A stretch of DNA of 64,000 nucleotides from Xestospongia bergquistia (GCA_963965975.1 OZ014412.1:7126208-7190207), one strand, 5' to 3'; positions 1 through 11,362 are shown, numbered from the stretch's first letter. The notes: a model not told the origin generated them from the sequence alone. Numbers and translations are program-made.

Positions 1-358
1 GCTCTTGGGATATCAAGAAGACATCCTAGATGCATCACTTCACCAAGAGTGATGCCACTGCCTTTAAATGCATTCAAGACATGCTGATCAGTGAGTGGTG
101 GGTAATCAATTTCTATAGAAGGCAAGACATAATTAATTACATATTATATAGTTTACCAGTTGATGAGTAACTGCTGCTGGAAATCCTGCTGTGATCTAGA
201 TCCTCTGTGTATGTCAAAGTTTCCTTTTCAATCTTGAAAGCTTCCTCAATTTTTGCATTAGCTTGGATAATTTCAGCATTTTCATATATGTGCTCTAATA
301 AATGACAAGAGACCTTAGATAATAAGTACTTCATGCTAACCTGAATTAAGGAGGCCAT
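1..358 (-). CDS. Partial Death-domain membrane receptor, N-terminal exons only (gene continues beyond the left edge)
   Basis: Two exons of the same family as the downstream array are visible. Exon 1 (157-358) begins MASLIQ and encodes a charged, helix-prone N terminus of about 67 residues that ends at a GT donor in phase 1. Exon 2 (1-112, cut by the window edge) starts after a TATAG acceptor and encodes the start of the first Death-like domain, with the family signature YPPLTDQHVLNAFKGSGIT followed by LLDIPR. Its remaining exons lie outside the window. Unlike the other family members, its N-terminal region is open through the position where paralogues have an intron, so it may be unspliced there. 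An ATG two codons further upstream is an alternative start. It resembles class B more than A or C in the Death exon. The role is inferred: a membrane-tethered Death-domain adaptor or receptor. Confidence 0.7.
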
Positions 359-415
359 GACCACATAAACCGGATTCTGCCATTGGACTAGGGTTGATAT
401 AAACTTCTAAATTGG

Positions 416-732
416 TTCTACCTTTCAGAGCAGCCATAATAATAATAATCCTATTGCTCTTTCTAGGGCAGTATGAATAGGCTAATTATTTCTTTAGACT
501 GGGAAACCACCTTTATAATGCTGTGTCATTAAGTTATGTGTTATAAAAACCATAACATTTCAAATTGCACATGAACTATATGTATACATAGTAGTATTAC
601 TATAATTGAACCAATATAGATACATCTAGAACAAACAGAAGAAAGCTACTAACTATATAACTGACCTGAATCAAGGTGATTGTGTCTGCTTACCAATTCT
701 TGTTGAATTATTCCTATATATATACATTGGTG
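416..732. repeat. Duplicated spacer block, copy 1
   Basis: About 315 bp nearly identical to 3219-3534, beginning at the motif ctacctttcagagcagccat and ending near tatatacattggtgtaaa. In the second copy this block is fused directly to a truncated class B gene. It marks a recombination junction and holds no recognisable gene. Confidence 0.85.
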
Positions 733-779
733 TAAATTTATGATTTAAATTTCTCCTTTAGTCATTATCAGACTGTAGC

Positions 780-1460
780 TAACATTGACAGTCTAATGAA
801 AGGATATAACCTTACCTGCTTTACCTTGTGAAACTGGAGAGAGAGAGAGAGATTGTTGAGTGAATGATAGTAACTTGTTTCTATCTTTTCATTTATAAAA
901 TCATATTGTTGTAGAGAAATGTCCTAAGAAAGTGTCTATATTATAATATGTTTGAAGTACATGTGATTTTTTATAATATTTGGTAGACCTGAGATGACAA
1001 AAATTGACAGCATCATGATACTAATAAGATAAAGAAAGATCTGGTGAGTTCAATATGAATAATACTAGCTTGTGGAGAAACAGAGGAACAGATGTATACT
1101 TAAATAACTTCTCATTATCTAGTTGTCATTAAAACCTATGCCATTCATCCTTATGATCGATGATAGCTGGGTTGTCATAGCAACATTATATTTTAGTAAG
1201 AAAATTACTAATTATCATGAGGGCACAGCTTAATTGTTACACGTAATTAAATAACAATTTTCTGCTTCAAGGTCATCTGGTTATATCATTAGAAGGAGTA
1301 GCTTGAGTCATTGAAAGTGCATGTATGGAAACATACTGACACACCTACCTGTATCTGTCAGCAACTTGTGGCTGGATGCTTTCTGGATTAATCACCAGAA
1401 ATTAAAATAATTGTTTCTTTTTTGTTGTTCCTATAAAATAAATAATGACAAAAATTAATA
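780..1460. repeat. AT-rich array spacer
   Basis: Non-coding AT-rich sequence with a short GA run near 838-852. Closely related sequence recurs at 18283-18720 and 40380-40870, so it is part of the segmentally duplicated unit. The block cacacctacctgtatctgtc and its continuation (about 1338-1405) recurs near every class A gene. I see no gene in it. Confidence 0.7.
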
Positions 1461-1678
1461 TAATTAGTAGTGTTGTTATAGTTAGCTTAAGCAGGACTAG
1501 TTTTATTCTTGACCTTTAAAAATATAGTTTAATTTTAGATAGCAGTTCACTGACGCTGGTAATCAAGACGCACAACTAGTGTTAATGATATTCATAGGCA
1601 ACAAACAGCTCACCCCACAAGAGCATGAACACAAAATCTGCAGTACATATAAAAGGAAATGAAAACCACCTTGGATAG

Positions 1679-2024
1679 GTTGTGTTGTGGGCCAGCGTTC
1701 TGCAATACATCAGACCTCTGAGATGGTTACCAGCATACTCTACGGAGTATCCGAAAGGCCGACTAGGATAGGGCTGGTAGTCTCCCTTTAAACGAGAAGA
1801 GGCTGGTGTATTTGTGGTTCCCGGTTCCTGAATGCGACATTCCCTAAGAGCTGGAATCCCGTACGGCTGGTTTTAAGTTAGGGCGATGCTCCAGCCAGGA
1901 TTACCTCGCGAAGACGAGGGTTACCAAGCCAGGTGGCGGTCCCAGCTAGCAATAGCAGGGAATCCTGGAGCCTAAGTGGAAGCCTGAGTGGGTGAGCGAG
2001 TAGGAATCGTTTGGGCAACACAAC
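1679..2024 (+). ncRNA. Candidate structured RNA, 346-nt GC-rich element, copy 1
   Basis: A GC-rich island in very AT-rich surroundings. The ends GTTGTGTTG and CAACACAAC can pair as a 9-bp terminal stem. Internal perfect hairpins include ATACTC/GAGTAT (1735-1750) enclosed by TACCAGC/GCTGGTA (1728-1779), CC-GAAA-GG (1751-1758), GAATG/CATTC (1830-1842), CCTCG/CGAGG (1904-1919) and GCTA-GCAA-TAGC (1945-1956), the last closed by CCC/GGG. An outer CCAGGATT/AATCCTGG stem spans 1895-1968. Two loops fit the GNRA consensus. A TATAAAA box lies about 30 nt upstream and a T-run follows 3 nt after the terminal stem, as in external-promoter RNA polymerase III genes. I could not match it to SRP, RNase P/MRP, 7SK, U3 or 5S RNA. 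It may instead be a repeat derived from an RNA gene. Confidence 0.5.
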
Positions 2025-2178
2025 ATGTTTTTTTTTATTTTTAATAAATCTTAACTTTATTTAAACTACAATAAATTTCAGTCAATCCAAAGTAAAGTTA
2101 ATGTTAAGTTTTAGTTGTTAAAAGTCAAAATTAAAGGACATTAGAAGTTCCTTAAATTTCATTTCAACATAACACTAA

Positions 2179-2349
2179 CTATATCATAGATATTTGGTGA
2201 CAACATCCGTGATGTCTCACTGACTGAAGATCTTCTCCCTGTGCTATCATCACAACATTGTCAATATTATAGTTTTCAATGGATCCTGGATAATAAGTTG
2301 GAGGTCCCACCATTGAGTCAGTAAGATTGCTTGGAGTAACAAAACATAC
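2179..2349 (-). other. Conserved Tyr-rich open reading frame, possible alternative C-terminal exon, copy 1
   Basis: 57 codons ending in TAG. The peptide contains PPTYYPGSIENYNIDN followed by an acidic stretch and HHGCCHQ. Comparable open frames occur downstream of the class B genes at 25026-25187 and 47258-47419, and in inverted orientation at 28481-28654, where a 3-bp deletion keeps the frame. It could be an alternative cytoplasmic tail exon for class B proteins. The presumed acceptor (AAAAAAG followed by GTATG) lacks a good pyrimidine tract, so this is uncertain. Confidence 0.4.
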
Positions 2350-3023
2350 CTTTTTTAAATGTAATATTAATATGTTTATAATACTTCAGAACATTTTCAA
2401 CTTTTGATGTTTTACAATATTAATTGATCAATTTTTAGAATTACTTTGCATTTGTCTAAATTGTAATAACTGTTTATTTGCCCTTTATCCACTTGAATTG
2501 TAGCTAAGTTATTAAAGCTGCTTTTTCTCTAACCAGGATATAGATTGTGTGTAAAATAGCAACATTATTCTATATTTCTGGATATCTTCCTGCAATTCAT
2601 ATCAACTAAATTGCAAAACCAGGAGTCACACTCTACACTCTCAAAACATAAATCAAAGATTGTCTTTTGCATTAACTTTGGCCTGTACTAGTGTACTCAC
2701 ACCTACTGCAATATCAACTGTGCCTGATTTCAAGCACACGGTATATCGTAGAACTATTGCCTCATTGCATTTTGTTCTATTGTAGTCAGCATGCAACAAA
2801 CCATTTCTGAGTCTGCATGAGCATTTTTCCAACCATTTTCAACAATTATAAACAATAATATAGATTACATCAAGCATTGAATTAATAAGCAAAGAACATT
2901 CACTTGTCTTTACTATTCTGTATATATATATAAAGTTTATGAAAATATATATCAACAAAAATATACCAAACAGTCTTTGCACACATTATTAATGATATAC
3001 AAACATTAAACAATTCACTAATA
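2350..3023. repeat. Class B downstream spacer, copy 1
   Basis: AT-rich sequence closely matching 25188-25856 and 47420-48088, that is the 3' flank of each class B gene. I see no coding signal beyond short random frames. Confidence 0.7.
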
Positions 3024-3222
3024 TTATACTATTTTTTGATATGTGCTCCTGTAATTGGTGGCATTTTCATTAATACAACACATATATACCAGAAAAACAA
3101 TTACAATAATTAATAAACCTAATAAGCATATAGAAAAAAACAAGCCTGGAAAAATAAGTAATTCACTTCTTCGGTGATAGTCTTTCACTATAATTTGGGC
3201 CATTTTGTAATCTAATTTACCT
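3024..3222 (-). pseudogene. Class B receptor 3' fragment (B0)
   Basis: Only the last part of a class B ectodomain exon survives. It encodes KLDYKMAQIIVKDYHRRSEL, then the second membrane segment (an FPGLFF core and a long Ile/Leu/Val run) and a tail ending in STYQKIV. The frame matches the intact gene at 48089-50590 up to KLDYK. Upstream of that the sequence switches abruptly to the spacer duplicated at 416-732. The Death domains, first membrane segment and most of the ectodomain are absent, so this is a truncated relic created by a duplication breakpoint. Confidence 0.85.
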
Positions 3223-3534
3223 TTCAGAGCAGCCATAATAATAATAATCCTATTGCTCTTTCTAGGGCAGTATGAATAGGCTAATTATTTTTTTAGACTG
3301 GGAAACCACCTTTATAATGCTGTGTCATTAAGTTATGTGTTATAAAAACCATAACATTTCAAATTGCACATGAACTATATGTATACATAGTAGTATTACA
3401 ATAATTGAACCAATATAGATACATCTAGAACAAACAGAATAAAGCTACTAACTATATAACTGACCTGAATCAAGGTGATTGTGTCTGCTTACCAATTCTT
3501 GTTGAATTATTCCTATATATATACATTGGTGTAA
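3219..3534. repeat. Duplicated spacer block, copy 2
   Basis: Near-identical to 416-732. It is joined to the B0 gene fragment on its left side and marks the breakpoint that removed the rest of B0. Confidence 0.85.
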
Positions 3535-3739
3535 ATGGTAGCATCTTCTGGACCCATAGAAGCCATGTCTGTTCAGACCCTAATGTATGTACCTTGTTGT
3601 TGTTTTTATAGATATAATGACAGCATAAACCACAACCAATTGTAGACAGTATGTGTATATACATTAAGCTTTCTAATGTGGTATGTCCATTTTTGGTTTC
3701 CAGGTATCACATAATAACTTTATTCAAGTGATGTGATTT

Positions 3740-4731
3740 AAATGTTACAGTTTAATTTTGTTATCAGTTCATTTGTCAATCCATTTATCAAACCATCTGT
3801 CTCCCATATGTATCTGTCCATTCAAATTTTTATCAATTCATTACTTTTCTTTCCCTTGTATTTTTTATGTGAGTTGGTTGATCACATGATAATCATATGA
3901 TTGATTATGTCATTTACATGTTGGCAAATGCATTTAGGTTGATCCTTGCATGTTTATTAGTACATGAAAACATCTGGTTATATCACTAGAATAAGTAGCT
4001 TGAGTCATTGAAAGTACTGGATGTGCATGTATGGAAACATACTGACACACCTACCTGTATCTGTCAGCAACTTGTGGCTGGATGCTTTCTGGATTAATCA
4101 CCAGAAATCATGTTTGATACTATGTAGTTATGTCTGTATGTATATATATATATCAATATAAGTATCTAGTTAGTACTATTTTATTACTACAGGTAACTGA
4201 AAGCTAGTATACAAAACTCGGAATTAAATTTCTTTATATTTCTCTCTGATGCCTTAGTGAATCTAACAGTAGTTTCACATTATTGGTATGGAAAAGGAAG
4301 CATATAATCCTATGTGAAATTATATATTTAGGTTTTAATGTTTAGGATCTGTTGTATATATGAAAGAAGCAAGTGTAGTATCATAAGATGTGGATTCAGA
4401 TATATAGAGTAGATACACTTGTATATATACTAACTCTGGTTCATTCCTATACTTTTAAACCATTTGAGGTCACAGCTGTTCTACAGCCTCTGAAAATGAT
4501 GAAAAGATGAATAGATGCTACTGATGTTAAAGAGATTGACCAAATTGTTGTATATATAATTATAATCTATTTGTATTCCAGTTCTGATATCACCTATTGT
4601 ACTTGAAATCACTGTACTTTTCTTGAAATGGTACAATTAAACTCATTAAAATTGATATACTTGAATATAAATTAATATTAAACTATCACCCTATAACACA
4701 CTTACAAGAACAATTTGTCATTCATGCTTAT

Positions 4732-4763
<32 letters not shown>
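3740..4763. repeat. Class A gene 3' flank, copy 1
   Basis: AT-rich sequence between array units. It is repeated 3' of each class A gene (about 18790-19824, 29730-30739, 40980-41986). It ends in a (TA)n tract directly next to the class A stop codon; tract length and interruptions differ between copies. No gene is seen. Confidence 0.75.
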
Positions 4764-7412
4764 CTAAATTACTTGATCATAACTCCTTCGTTTTCTATGA
4801 TTGGCAACCTTTCTCTTGCACTTGCAGTACCAAAGTGGCACAAAGACAAAACAATTTAAACACACAAGCAGCAAGAATAAAAATGGGAAAATATATAAGC
4901 CCCTCCTTCGACAATGGTTTCTCACTACAATGTGGTTAACTCCATCCTCTTTTTGACATGCCTCATCAATTGAGACAACTGCCATTATACAAACTTGACC
5001 ATCTTCTGATAACAAATTCTTGTGGAGTCTCAAATCATTGCCATCTTGTCCACTTTGTAGTTGTACCGAATGAATTTGTGCATTTTGAGTTGACACAAAG
5101 TTATATTTGACAAGATCTATTACTATATCTGCTAATAAAGTACAACTCTTGTCATTTCTACTACAACGAATAAAATAGTATGATGACTTTGTGATAGTAA
5201 AATTGATAGAAGAGGAACAGTTATAAATTTTGATACACCAAATATCGGATGGAGTGTCAGAACATGCTAAAGAGTCAAAATCACCATCAGACCTTTTTAC
5301 TGCTTCAGTAAGTGACATGAACAGCCAGACATGATACGGAGTATGGAATTTACACATTGTGTTAGAGCCTTTTAAGGAAAAAGACAGTTTGGTGCCTTTT
5401 GCAAAATATAGATAGTTATACAAATTTTTGTTTGTACTGTTTTTTAATTCAGTGAATTCTATATCACTACATTTAACAGAGATGACTTCAGCTGAACAAC
5501 TTCCATAACTCAGTAGTTCTAGACTAATACTATCTAACCAGTAGTCACTAACAGGTAATTCATATAGTATGACATCAGTGGGAATAATAGGTTGAGAAGG
5601 GAAAGTTGGGATTGATGGTAGTAATAAGAGACACACCATTGTTGTAATGAATGCAGTCAAACTGGTTACTATGAAAATGCCATTACATATGATCCATTTG
5701 TTTCCTATAGTGTAATATAATAGGACAATCTTTACTATGCAAACTCATCCAATTGTTATTATACTTTGAAATTAGCATTGACTTTTAGTTAGGATTTACA
5801 ATCCATTCAAGATAGCATTAAGAATTATTTTGTCTGTATAAATATAATTACAACAATGATGTTGTAGCCAGAATGAAAGTGGTTGCTAATATACATACCT
5901 TTTTTAAAATAGAAATGCTTATTTCCTTTTTTATTTGCTCTTTCAGCTCTAAGTAAAGATTTAATTATCTTTCTTGTATTTCTGTCACTTCTCTTTGATA
6001 TTCGTCTTTCCCACTCTTCATAAGTAAACAAAGCAATTTGAGCACCTGTTGTAGCATGAGATTCTCTTGCCAGAGCCTGAATATCATCTTCATTGATACC
6101 AAGCGAATGTCTGAATGCCTCTGCTTGATGGCAAGTAAAGTTTCGAATGTGTCTTACTACATGTTGCTTCAATACAATCTGCATCCAGTCTAGTGAAAAT
6201 TACAAAGTGAACTATTCATATTCAAAAATGGATGTTTTTCACTACAGTAATGTAGTGTACATCTGGTGTTATAATCCATGCATGATAAGGAGTAGCTTTG
6301 ATAATGTGCTTTCCTTCAAAATGATACATTAGTCAGTTTATAGTGCATGTAATACTAGACAAGTACTCAATTGATAGTTTATAGTATTTATGTCTATAAT
6401 TTGTTATGAAACAAAACTATAATCTATATCTCCCAAAACTAAATGCTATGATTCATGTGTGATAAGGAGTAGCTTTGATAATGTGCTTTCTTTCAAAATG
6501 ATACATTAGTCAGTTTATAGTGCATGTAGTACTAGTACTCAATTAACAGTTTATAGCATGTATGTCTATACTTTGTTATGACATAAAACTATAATCTATG
6601 TCTCCCAAACTAAAATGGTAACAACACTCAGCACAAAATATAGTGAATTTTGAGCAATGTCCAATTCAACCTCACGTAGAAATTTTTGTGATTGTTGCTG
6701 CAACTACATTCAAATTTAATATTTGGACATACTATTAATAGTATAGGCTTAAGATACTATTCATACCTATTTCATTACACTGATTGAGGGAGTGCAAACG
6801 GCGTTTTACATTATTCAGGTGACAGTCTGTTAGTACTGCATCTAGCCTTTCATAAGCACTCTGAAGAGGTAATGGATTATGCTTCTTCCATTGATGAATA
6901 GTCAGCATTGCACATGTAGCTGGATCAGCTCTTTGTTGTAATTTCAAGGATTCCCTTTCATCTCTTGGGATATTGAGAAGAGAGGCCAATTGCATCACTT
7001 GACCAATACTGACACCACTACTTTTAAAAGCATTGTAAACATGTCGATCAGTAAGAGGAGGGTAATTGTCTGTATAAAATAAACAAATTGGATGGAAGTA
7101 TCTAATGCATATGGAACAACATAGCTTACTAGTGCTGGATTGTAAGGAATTATCGAGAGATTCACTTTCAGCAAAGTCCTCTGTATATTCAATAATTGAG
7201 TGTTAATTACATTTCATTTAAATACTTACGTGATGATAAATTGTCCTTTTCAGCATTTAAAGCTCTTTCAATTTCCAAAATAGCTCTCTCGATTTCAGGA
7301 TTTTCATTAGTGAATGCTAATAATGTAACAAGACTTTTTGACAGAAAATCACTAAGAGATGTTTACCTGTGTATGATTGTTGAGATATATCTTCTAGATC
7401 TGAAGAGGCCAT
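4764..7412 (-). CDS. Tandem-Death-domain two-pass membrane protein, class A (A1)
   Basis: Six exons keep one frame: 7367-7412, 7230-7316, 7130-7180, 6767-7069, 5899-6189 and 4764-5704, 572 residues in all. All introns are GT-AG and phase 1. Residues 1-61 form a Ser/Glu-rich linker starting MASSDLEDISQQ. The fourth exon is a Death-like domain (RHVYNAFKSSG, LLNIPRDE, CAMLTIHQW). The fifth is a second Death-like domain (RHIRNFTCHQAEAF, LGINEDD, IALFTYEEWERR). Residues about 264-288 form a hydrophobic segment. The ectodomain carries SCSAEVISVKCSDI, KSSYYFIRC, several Cys and N-glycosylation sequons. A second hydrophobic segment (about 528-553) precedes a basic tail ending SYDQVI. There is no N-terminal signal peptide, so I infer an N-in/C-in topology. 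Death folds normally mediate homotypic signalling assembly. Ligand and pathway are unknown. Confidence 0.85.
6272..6617 (-). repeat. Intronic tandem duplication in class A genes
   Basis: Two diverged copies of about 170 bp lie in the intron between the two Death exons; each contains gataaggagtagctttgata and ends with tctatgtctccc-like sequence. The same doubled structure is present in A2 (about 21333-21678), A3 (about 32245-32588) and A4 (about 43492-43835), so it predates the class A duplications. Confidence 0.8.
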
Positions 7413-7566
7413 ATACATCCAGGATTGAAACTCGAGTTAATTTGCTTTACTTCGTATACTTCTTGGAAAATGAGATTTGCAGCTAGCTCAGCGATTGTGG
7501 TATCATAACAGGACGTATCTGTACGTGCAATTTACTTAGTGCATTGTTTTGTATGTAATACATTTT

Positions 7567-8222
7567 TGCACTAAAGTGCTTAACCTAGACCTCCTCAAGT
7601 GATGCAATCTCACGTGATGCGCAAGATAATCATTGATGACTCAGCATTTCTCTTCAATCAAAGGGAAGAAAGCTTTGCCTTTTAGTGAATTAGTGCGTCT
7701 ACTGGGTACATTGCATTCCAATTGACAAAAGGTCCAATACTTTCCAACTTCTTAGTAAAAGTTAGTGATTCTCCAATGACAATTATGGTGCTAGTATTTT
7801 TAGTTCGCGCTCAATGTATCGACAAAGATAACTGCCAAAAGTTAGTAAAACTGTCATAACTTTCCAAAGAAGTATTTTTGCAAAAATTCTCACTTTAAAA
7901 AGTTAGAAAATGTCATGAACTGTATGCAGGAGGTTTTTATTGAATTTTCGAGTCTTCACTGAAAGCTGTGCTTTTTTTCAAAGGTTTTTCAGACTTTTAA
8001 AGCTTTTTGTTCGTTTCACACTCCTTTTGGCAGTATTTTTAAGAAGTACAGAAGTTTTGTTACCGTCCACTATAGTTTGGTGGCTACCAGTGCCGTGTTT
8101 GCCGAGTTAAAGCAGTTCAAAGCCATTTGCCCGGGTAACAGACACACAGACGCACACACACACCGACAGACTACAGTAACCTTCGCCTATACGCCCACGT
8201 ACAACGAGGTTAACGAAAGAAA
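7567..8222. mobile_element. Probable interspersed repeat inserted upstream of A1
   Basis: About 650 bp present only in the A1 spacer. The paralogous spacers of A2, A3 and A4 read tacatttttaaataaaataa straight into agtaaatgat at this point. The right end has a CA-rich stretch (acacacacaccgacagac) followed by ctacagtaacc, like the 3' end of a non-autonomous retroelement. No coding sequence is seen and the class cannot be decided from one copy. Confidence 0.5.
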
Positions 8223-8235
8223 GTAAATGATATTG

Positions 8236-8436
8236 TATTTAGAGACATAGAAATAGTTTTGTTTATGGTACATATAAAGTCAAGAAAATAGTTGTTATCT
8301 AAACATAGATATTTAGATAACATCAAGTTCATTTAATGAATTGAGTAGAAATCCTCTACCAACATTGTCTGAACTTGTACATGTAATGGTTTTTCTAATA
8401 ATTTATATATCAAATACTAATTCTGAATAGTGTTGT
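8236..8436. repeat. Locally inverted spacer segment
   Basis: About 200 bp that is the reverse complement of the corresponding spacer segment in the A2 unit (about 22640-22860) and the A3/A4 units. The boundaries carry tatttaga on one side and tctaaata on the other in the uninverted copies, an inverted repeat that could mediate the flip. Confidence 0.65.
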
Positions 8437-8738
8437 TCATTAAAGGACTGACATACGGAAGGATTCTGTCATGATTTCAAAAATAACAGCATAACAAATA
8501 AACAAAAAAAGAAAGTTGCAAATGCCATAAAACATTATCTGAGTACAAAATTGATGATACTGTCAGGTTTATAATCTTTGCAGAAATTTAAACATGTCTG
8601 GGGGACACTATATCTAGACCTGCATGAATAAAATTGCATTAATTGTTACAATGAGGATACATAACTATAGATATAGAAAATTGAGGCAAATGCTTAATTA
8701 TATGTTCAATTAATAGCACTATACAATGTATAATCGTT

Positions 8739-11362
8739 TCATACCGGCAATTGTTTTTTCAGTTTCATGACAGTTTTCTTTAATTTCCTGTCATCAATAC
8801 TTAGTAGTACTTCACAAATCTTTAGTAAAATTTTGTCTGGATTTGCACTGGAGATTATTTGCTTGTGCAGCTCGCGCACAATTTTTCTACCCTTCTCATA
8901 GACCGAATAACTAGCTGTTGTATTGACATCATCACACACAGCTTGATTTATCAAATCACTAGAAAATAGCTTGTCAATGGTTCGATCAAAGATAGTTTCT
9001 GTTCCAATAGCATCACACAAATTAGAAAAATTCTCTTGAAACAGTTCTGATGGGCTAGGTTTGTCTATTTAAAAGAATAATAGCAAAGATTGTAATACAG
9101 TAAGACTTATTTTTGTATGCATGCTAAACACACTTGCCTTTGAGTTGATCTCTTGTTGATTTAGGTTGAGTCAAATTTTGATTGCCATTACCAACTGATT
9201 CTAAGGTACATTCTACAGAATTGGATAAAATTATTGCCAAATGTTGCTTTTTGTAAAATAGTATTACTATATTGTGTTACTTTACATATTAAACAATAAA
9301 AAAATCACGTATTTACTTTTTAGTAAAGAGCATCTATATGGATCCTCTACAAAGTTTCCAAATTTGGTACAGTGTAATTTTCCTGATGCATGTGCAATAG
9401 CAACATGACAAGGTTGTTCTTGACAAGGACAGAAGAAAGCTTTCATGGGTTGCATTTTGCTGTCAAAGTTACGTTTCTTGATTGTTTCTTTCAAACTAGA
9501 GTACATAATTTTCTCTCCCTTTTTTATGTCCTCAGCAGAACCAAAATAAATCTCATAACAATCATTAGATTCTACAAAAACCACGCTCTCTTTCATATCA
9601 AAGTGTTGCAGGGTTACAAGATTAGCATACATTGTGAATTTTTGATCAATAGACCAAAGAGAGTTGTCACAAAAGTCATCATCAGTTTCAACTGTAGTCA
9701 AGAGAAGATTCACAATCAGAGCACAAAAGAGGCCAAGTGGAGCCCCATTTGGAAAGTAGTAAAGTAGATGGAAGTCACTTGATAGAATACTTTGCATAGG
9801 ATCTGTTAATGGTAATAATGCTGGCATGAAGAATGTGTTGTTATCAGACATTTCTCTTGCTATAAGGAGGTGTTCAAATATTCGCAGTACCTGTAAGCTA
9901 AAATCAGGAAAGAAGCTAGATATTTGTGAACATTTTGGAGAAGCAGTGAGAACATCCTTTGAAAGAATACCCTGTTCTGCAGCTTTCTTACAATCAATGG
10001 GTCCTGGACCAATAGGAACATTTCCTCGAATCTTGCAGATGAGCAATGTGAGGTCACGAACCACTTCAATCAGACTGTGTGGGAGTACAAACACTAAATT
10101 TGACACTTCTGGATAATACATGAGAGTGTTGAGGAGATGGAAAAATCTCAAAGCACTCTGCACTTCTTCTTTATTTAATGACAGTCCAAGACCAATACTT
10201 AGACACTTTTTGAAAGGAAGTATTCCACAGCTTTCATGGGCTGTTTCATGTAGCATAATTTGAAATGCATACCAACTTAATGGAATATCTACTTCAAAGG
10301 CTTGATCTCGTAATTCATGACGAATCTCCTTAACCACTGCATCATCAAAGACTTTTTTACAAGCTTTGCGACCATCAACTTCATACAAGATCTTTCCCTT
10401 GGAAACATCACAATACGACAGGTTGTTCCCTATGGATTGAAATATTTCAGCAAGCTTAACTTCTTTTTCTTCAATAGTTTCCACTTTCGCTTCATTCTTA
10501 AGTCGCATTTTGTACTTGTCATTATGAGTAGCTATCGCTAATAGCTTTACTTTTTCTGGAATTTTAACTATACCAGAGAGTTTGTAATCTTCAACTAACT
10601 GTTGTTGATGACAAGTTGATGTAAACATAAGTGTAAGACGCCTTAGAAGTGTTTCAACAGTAGCTGAGTGTTCACTTACACTGTAGCATTCATCTTCACA
10701 TTGAAATACAGTGGAGGATTGACTAGAGAGATCTTTAGCTAGATTAATAACTAGCATCAGTACTGATGCACATGGCACAAAGGCTTGTACTAATTGTTGG
10801 AATTGTATTTGACCTCCACAATCAATAAAGTAGAGCCATTCTTTATGAAGTGTTAATTTGGTTTTATTAACACAAGCTTTGTTTATGATGCCTTTTAGCT
10901 CTTGCGTTACATCGTTTGTAGCAACATCTTCAAGTGAAAGAGAATTGTGAGCTGTTTGAGGTAGAGATAAAGGTACCTTGACAACCATACTGGTATCAGT
11001 AATATGTGATTGATAATCATCATCTTGCTGTGCTATTAGTTCTTTAATTTCCATTGCAAATTTTCCAGCCATAGCATCACTATCTACTAATTTCCAGTGG
11101 CACTCATCTTGTTCAAGACTGTAACACCTCATTGAAAATTCACCAACAGCAATTTGTGGAGACTCAATACAGCCAGTACTGACATTAGTGGTATATGGTT
11201 GAGAGAGAATTAAACATTTAACTGATGTTTTACCAGCTCTAGCAGGACCTTGTACAATAACTTTATTGATTCTAGTTTTAACAGATCCACTTTTTCTAAG
11301 AGCTTCACGAAGATGATGTTGATCTAATGAAGGAATAATAAAATTTGTAATGTCAGGTACAT
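8739..11362 (-). CDS. Roc-COR GTPase with C-terminal CARD/Death-like domain
   Basis: Three exons share one frame: 9317-11362, 9138-9212 and 8739-9065, giving about 815 residues. The large exon carries a P-loop (GPARAGKTS), a DxGG switch motif (FIDCGGQ) and a THNDK guanine-specificity motif. A COR-like region follows (LSWYAFQIMLHE, LHETAHESCGILPF, LLNTLMYYP). The last exon encodes a helical domain of about 95 residues (TIDKLFSSDLINQAVCDD to KLKKQLPV) that resembles CARD or Death folds. The intron between exons 2 and 3 uses a GC donor (CAAAG/GCAAGT); the nearest GT donor would bring a stop into frame. No start codon is visible upstream of the P-loop. The open frame begins at an AG acceptor at 11362, so 5' exons are missing or belong to the RPA1-like gene. 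ROCO proteins use GTP-dependent switching and signal inside the cell. Confidence 0.8.

Noticed and set aside
1679-2024. Identity of the 346-nt element as SRP, telomerase or RNase P RNA
   Set aside because: The end GGGCAACA and an AGCAGG next to a tetraloop recall SRP RNA, and the reverse strand has CCCTAAC, but the diagnostic cores of these RNAs are missing and the telomere-template match is too short.
6995-7192. 65-codon minus-strand frame containing LLLLIDMFTMLL, repeated in A2-A4
   Set aside because: It is an alternative frame running through the Death 1 and linker exons. The spliced frame explains the conservation.
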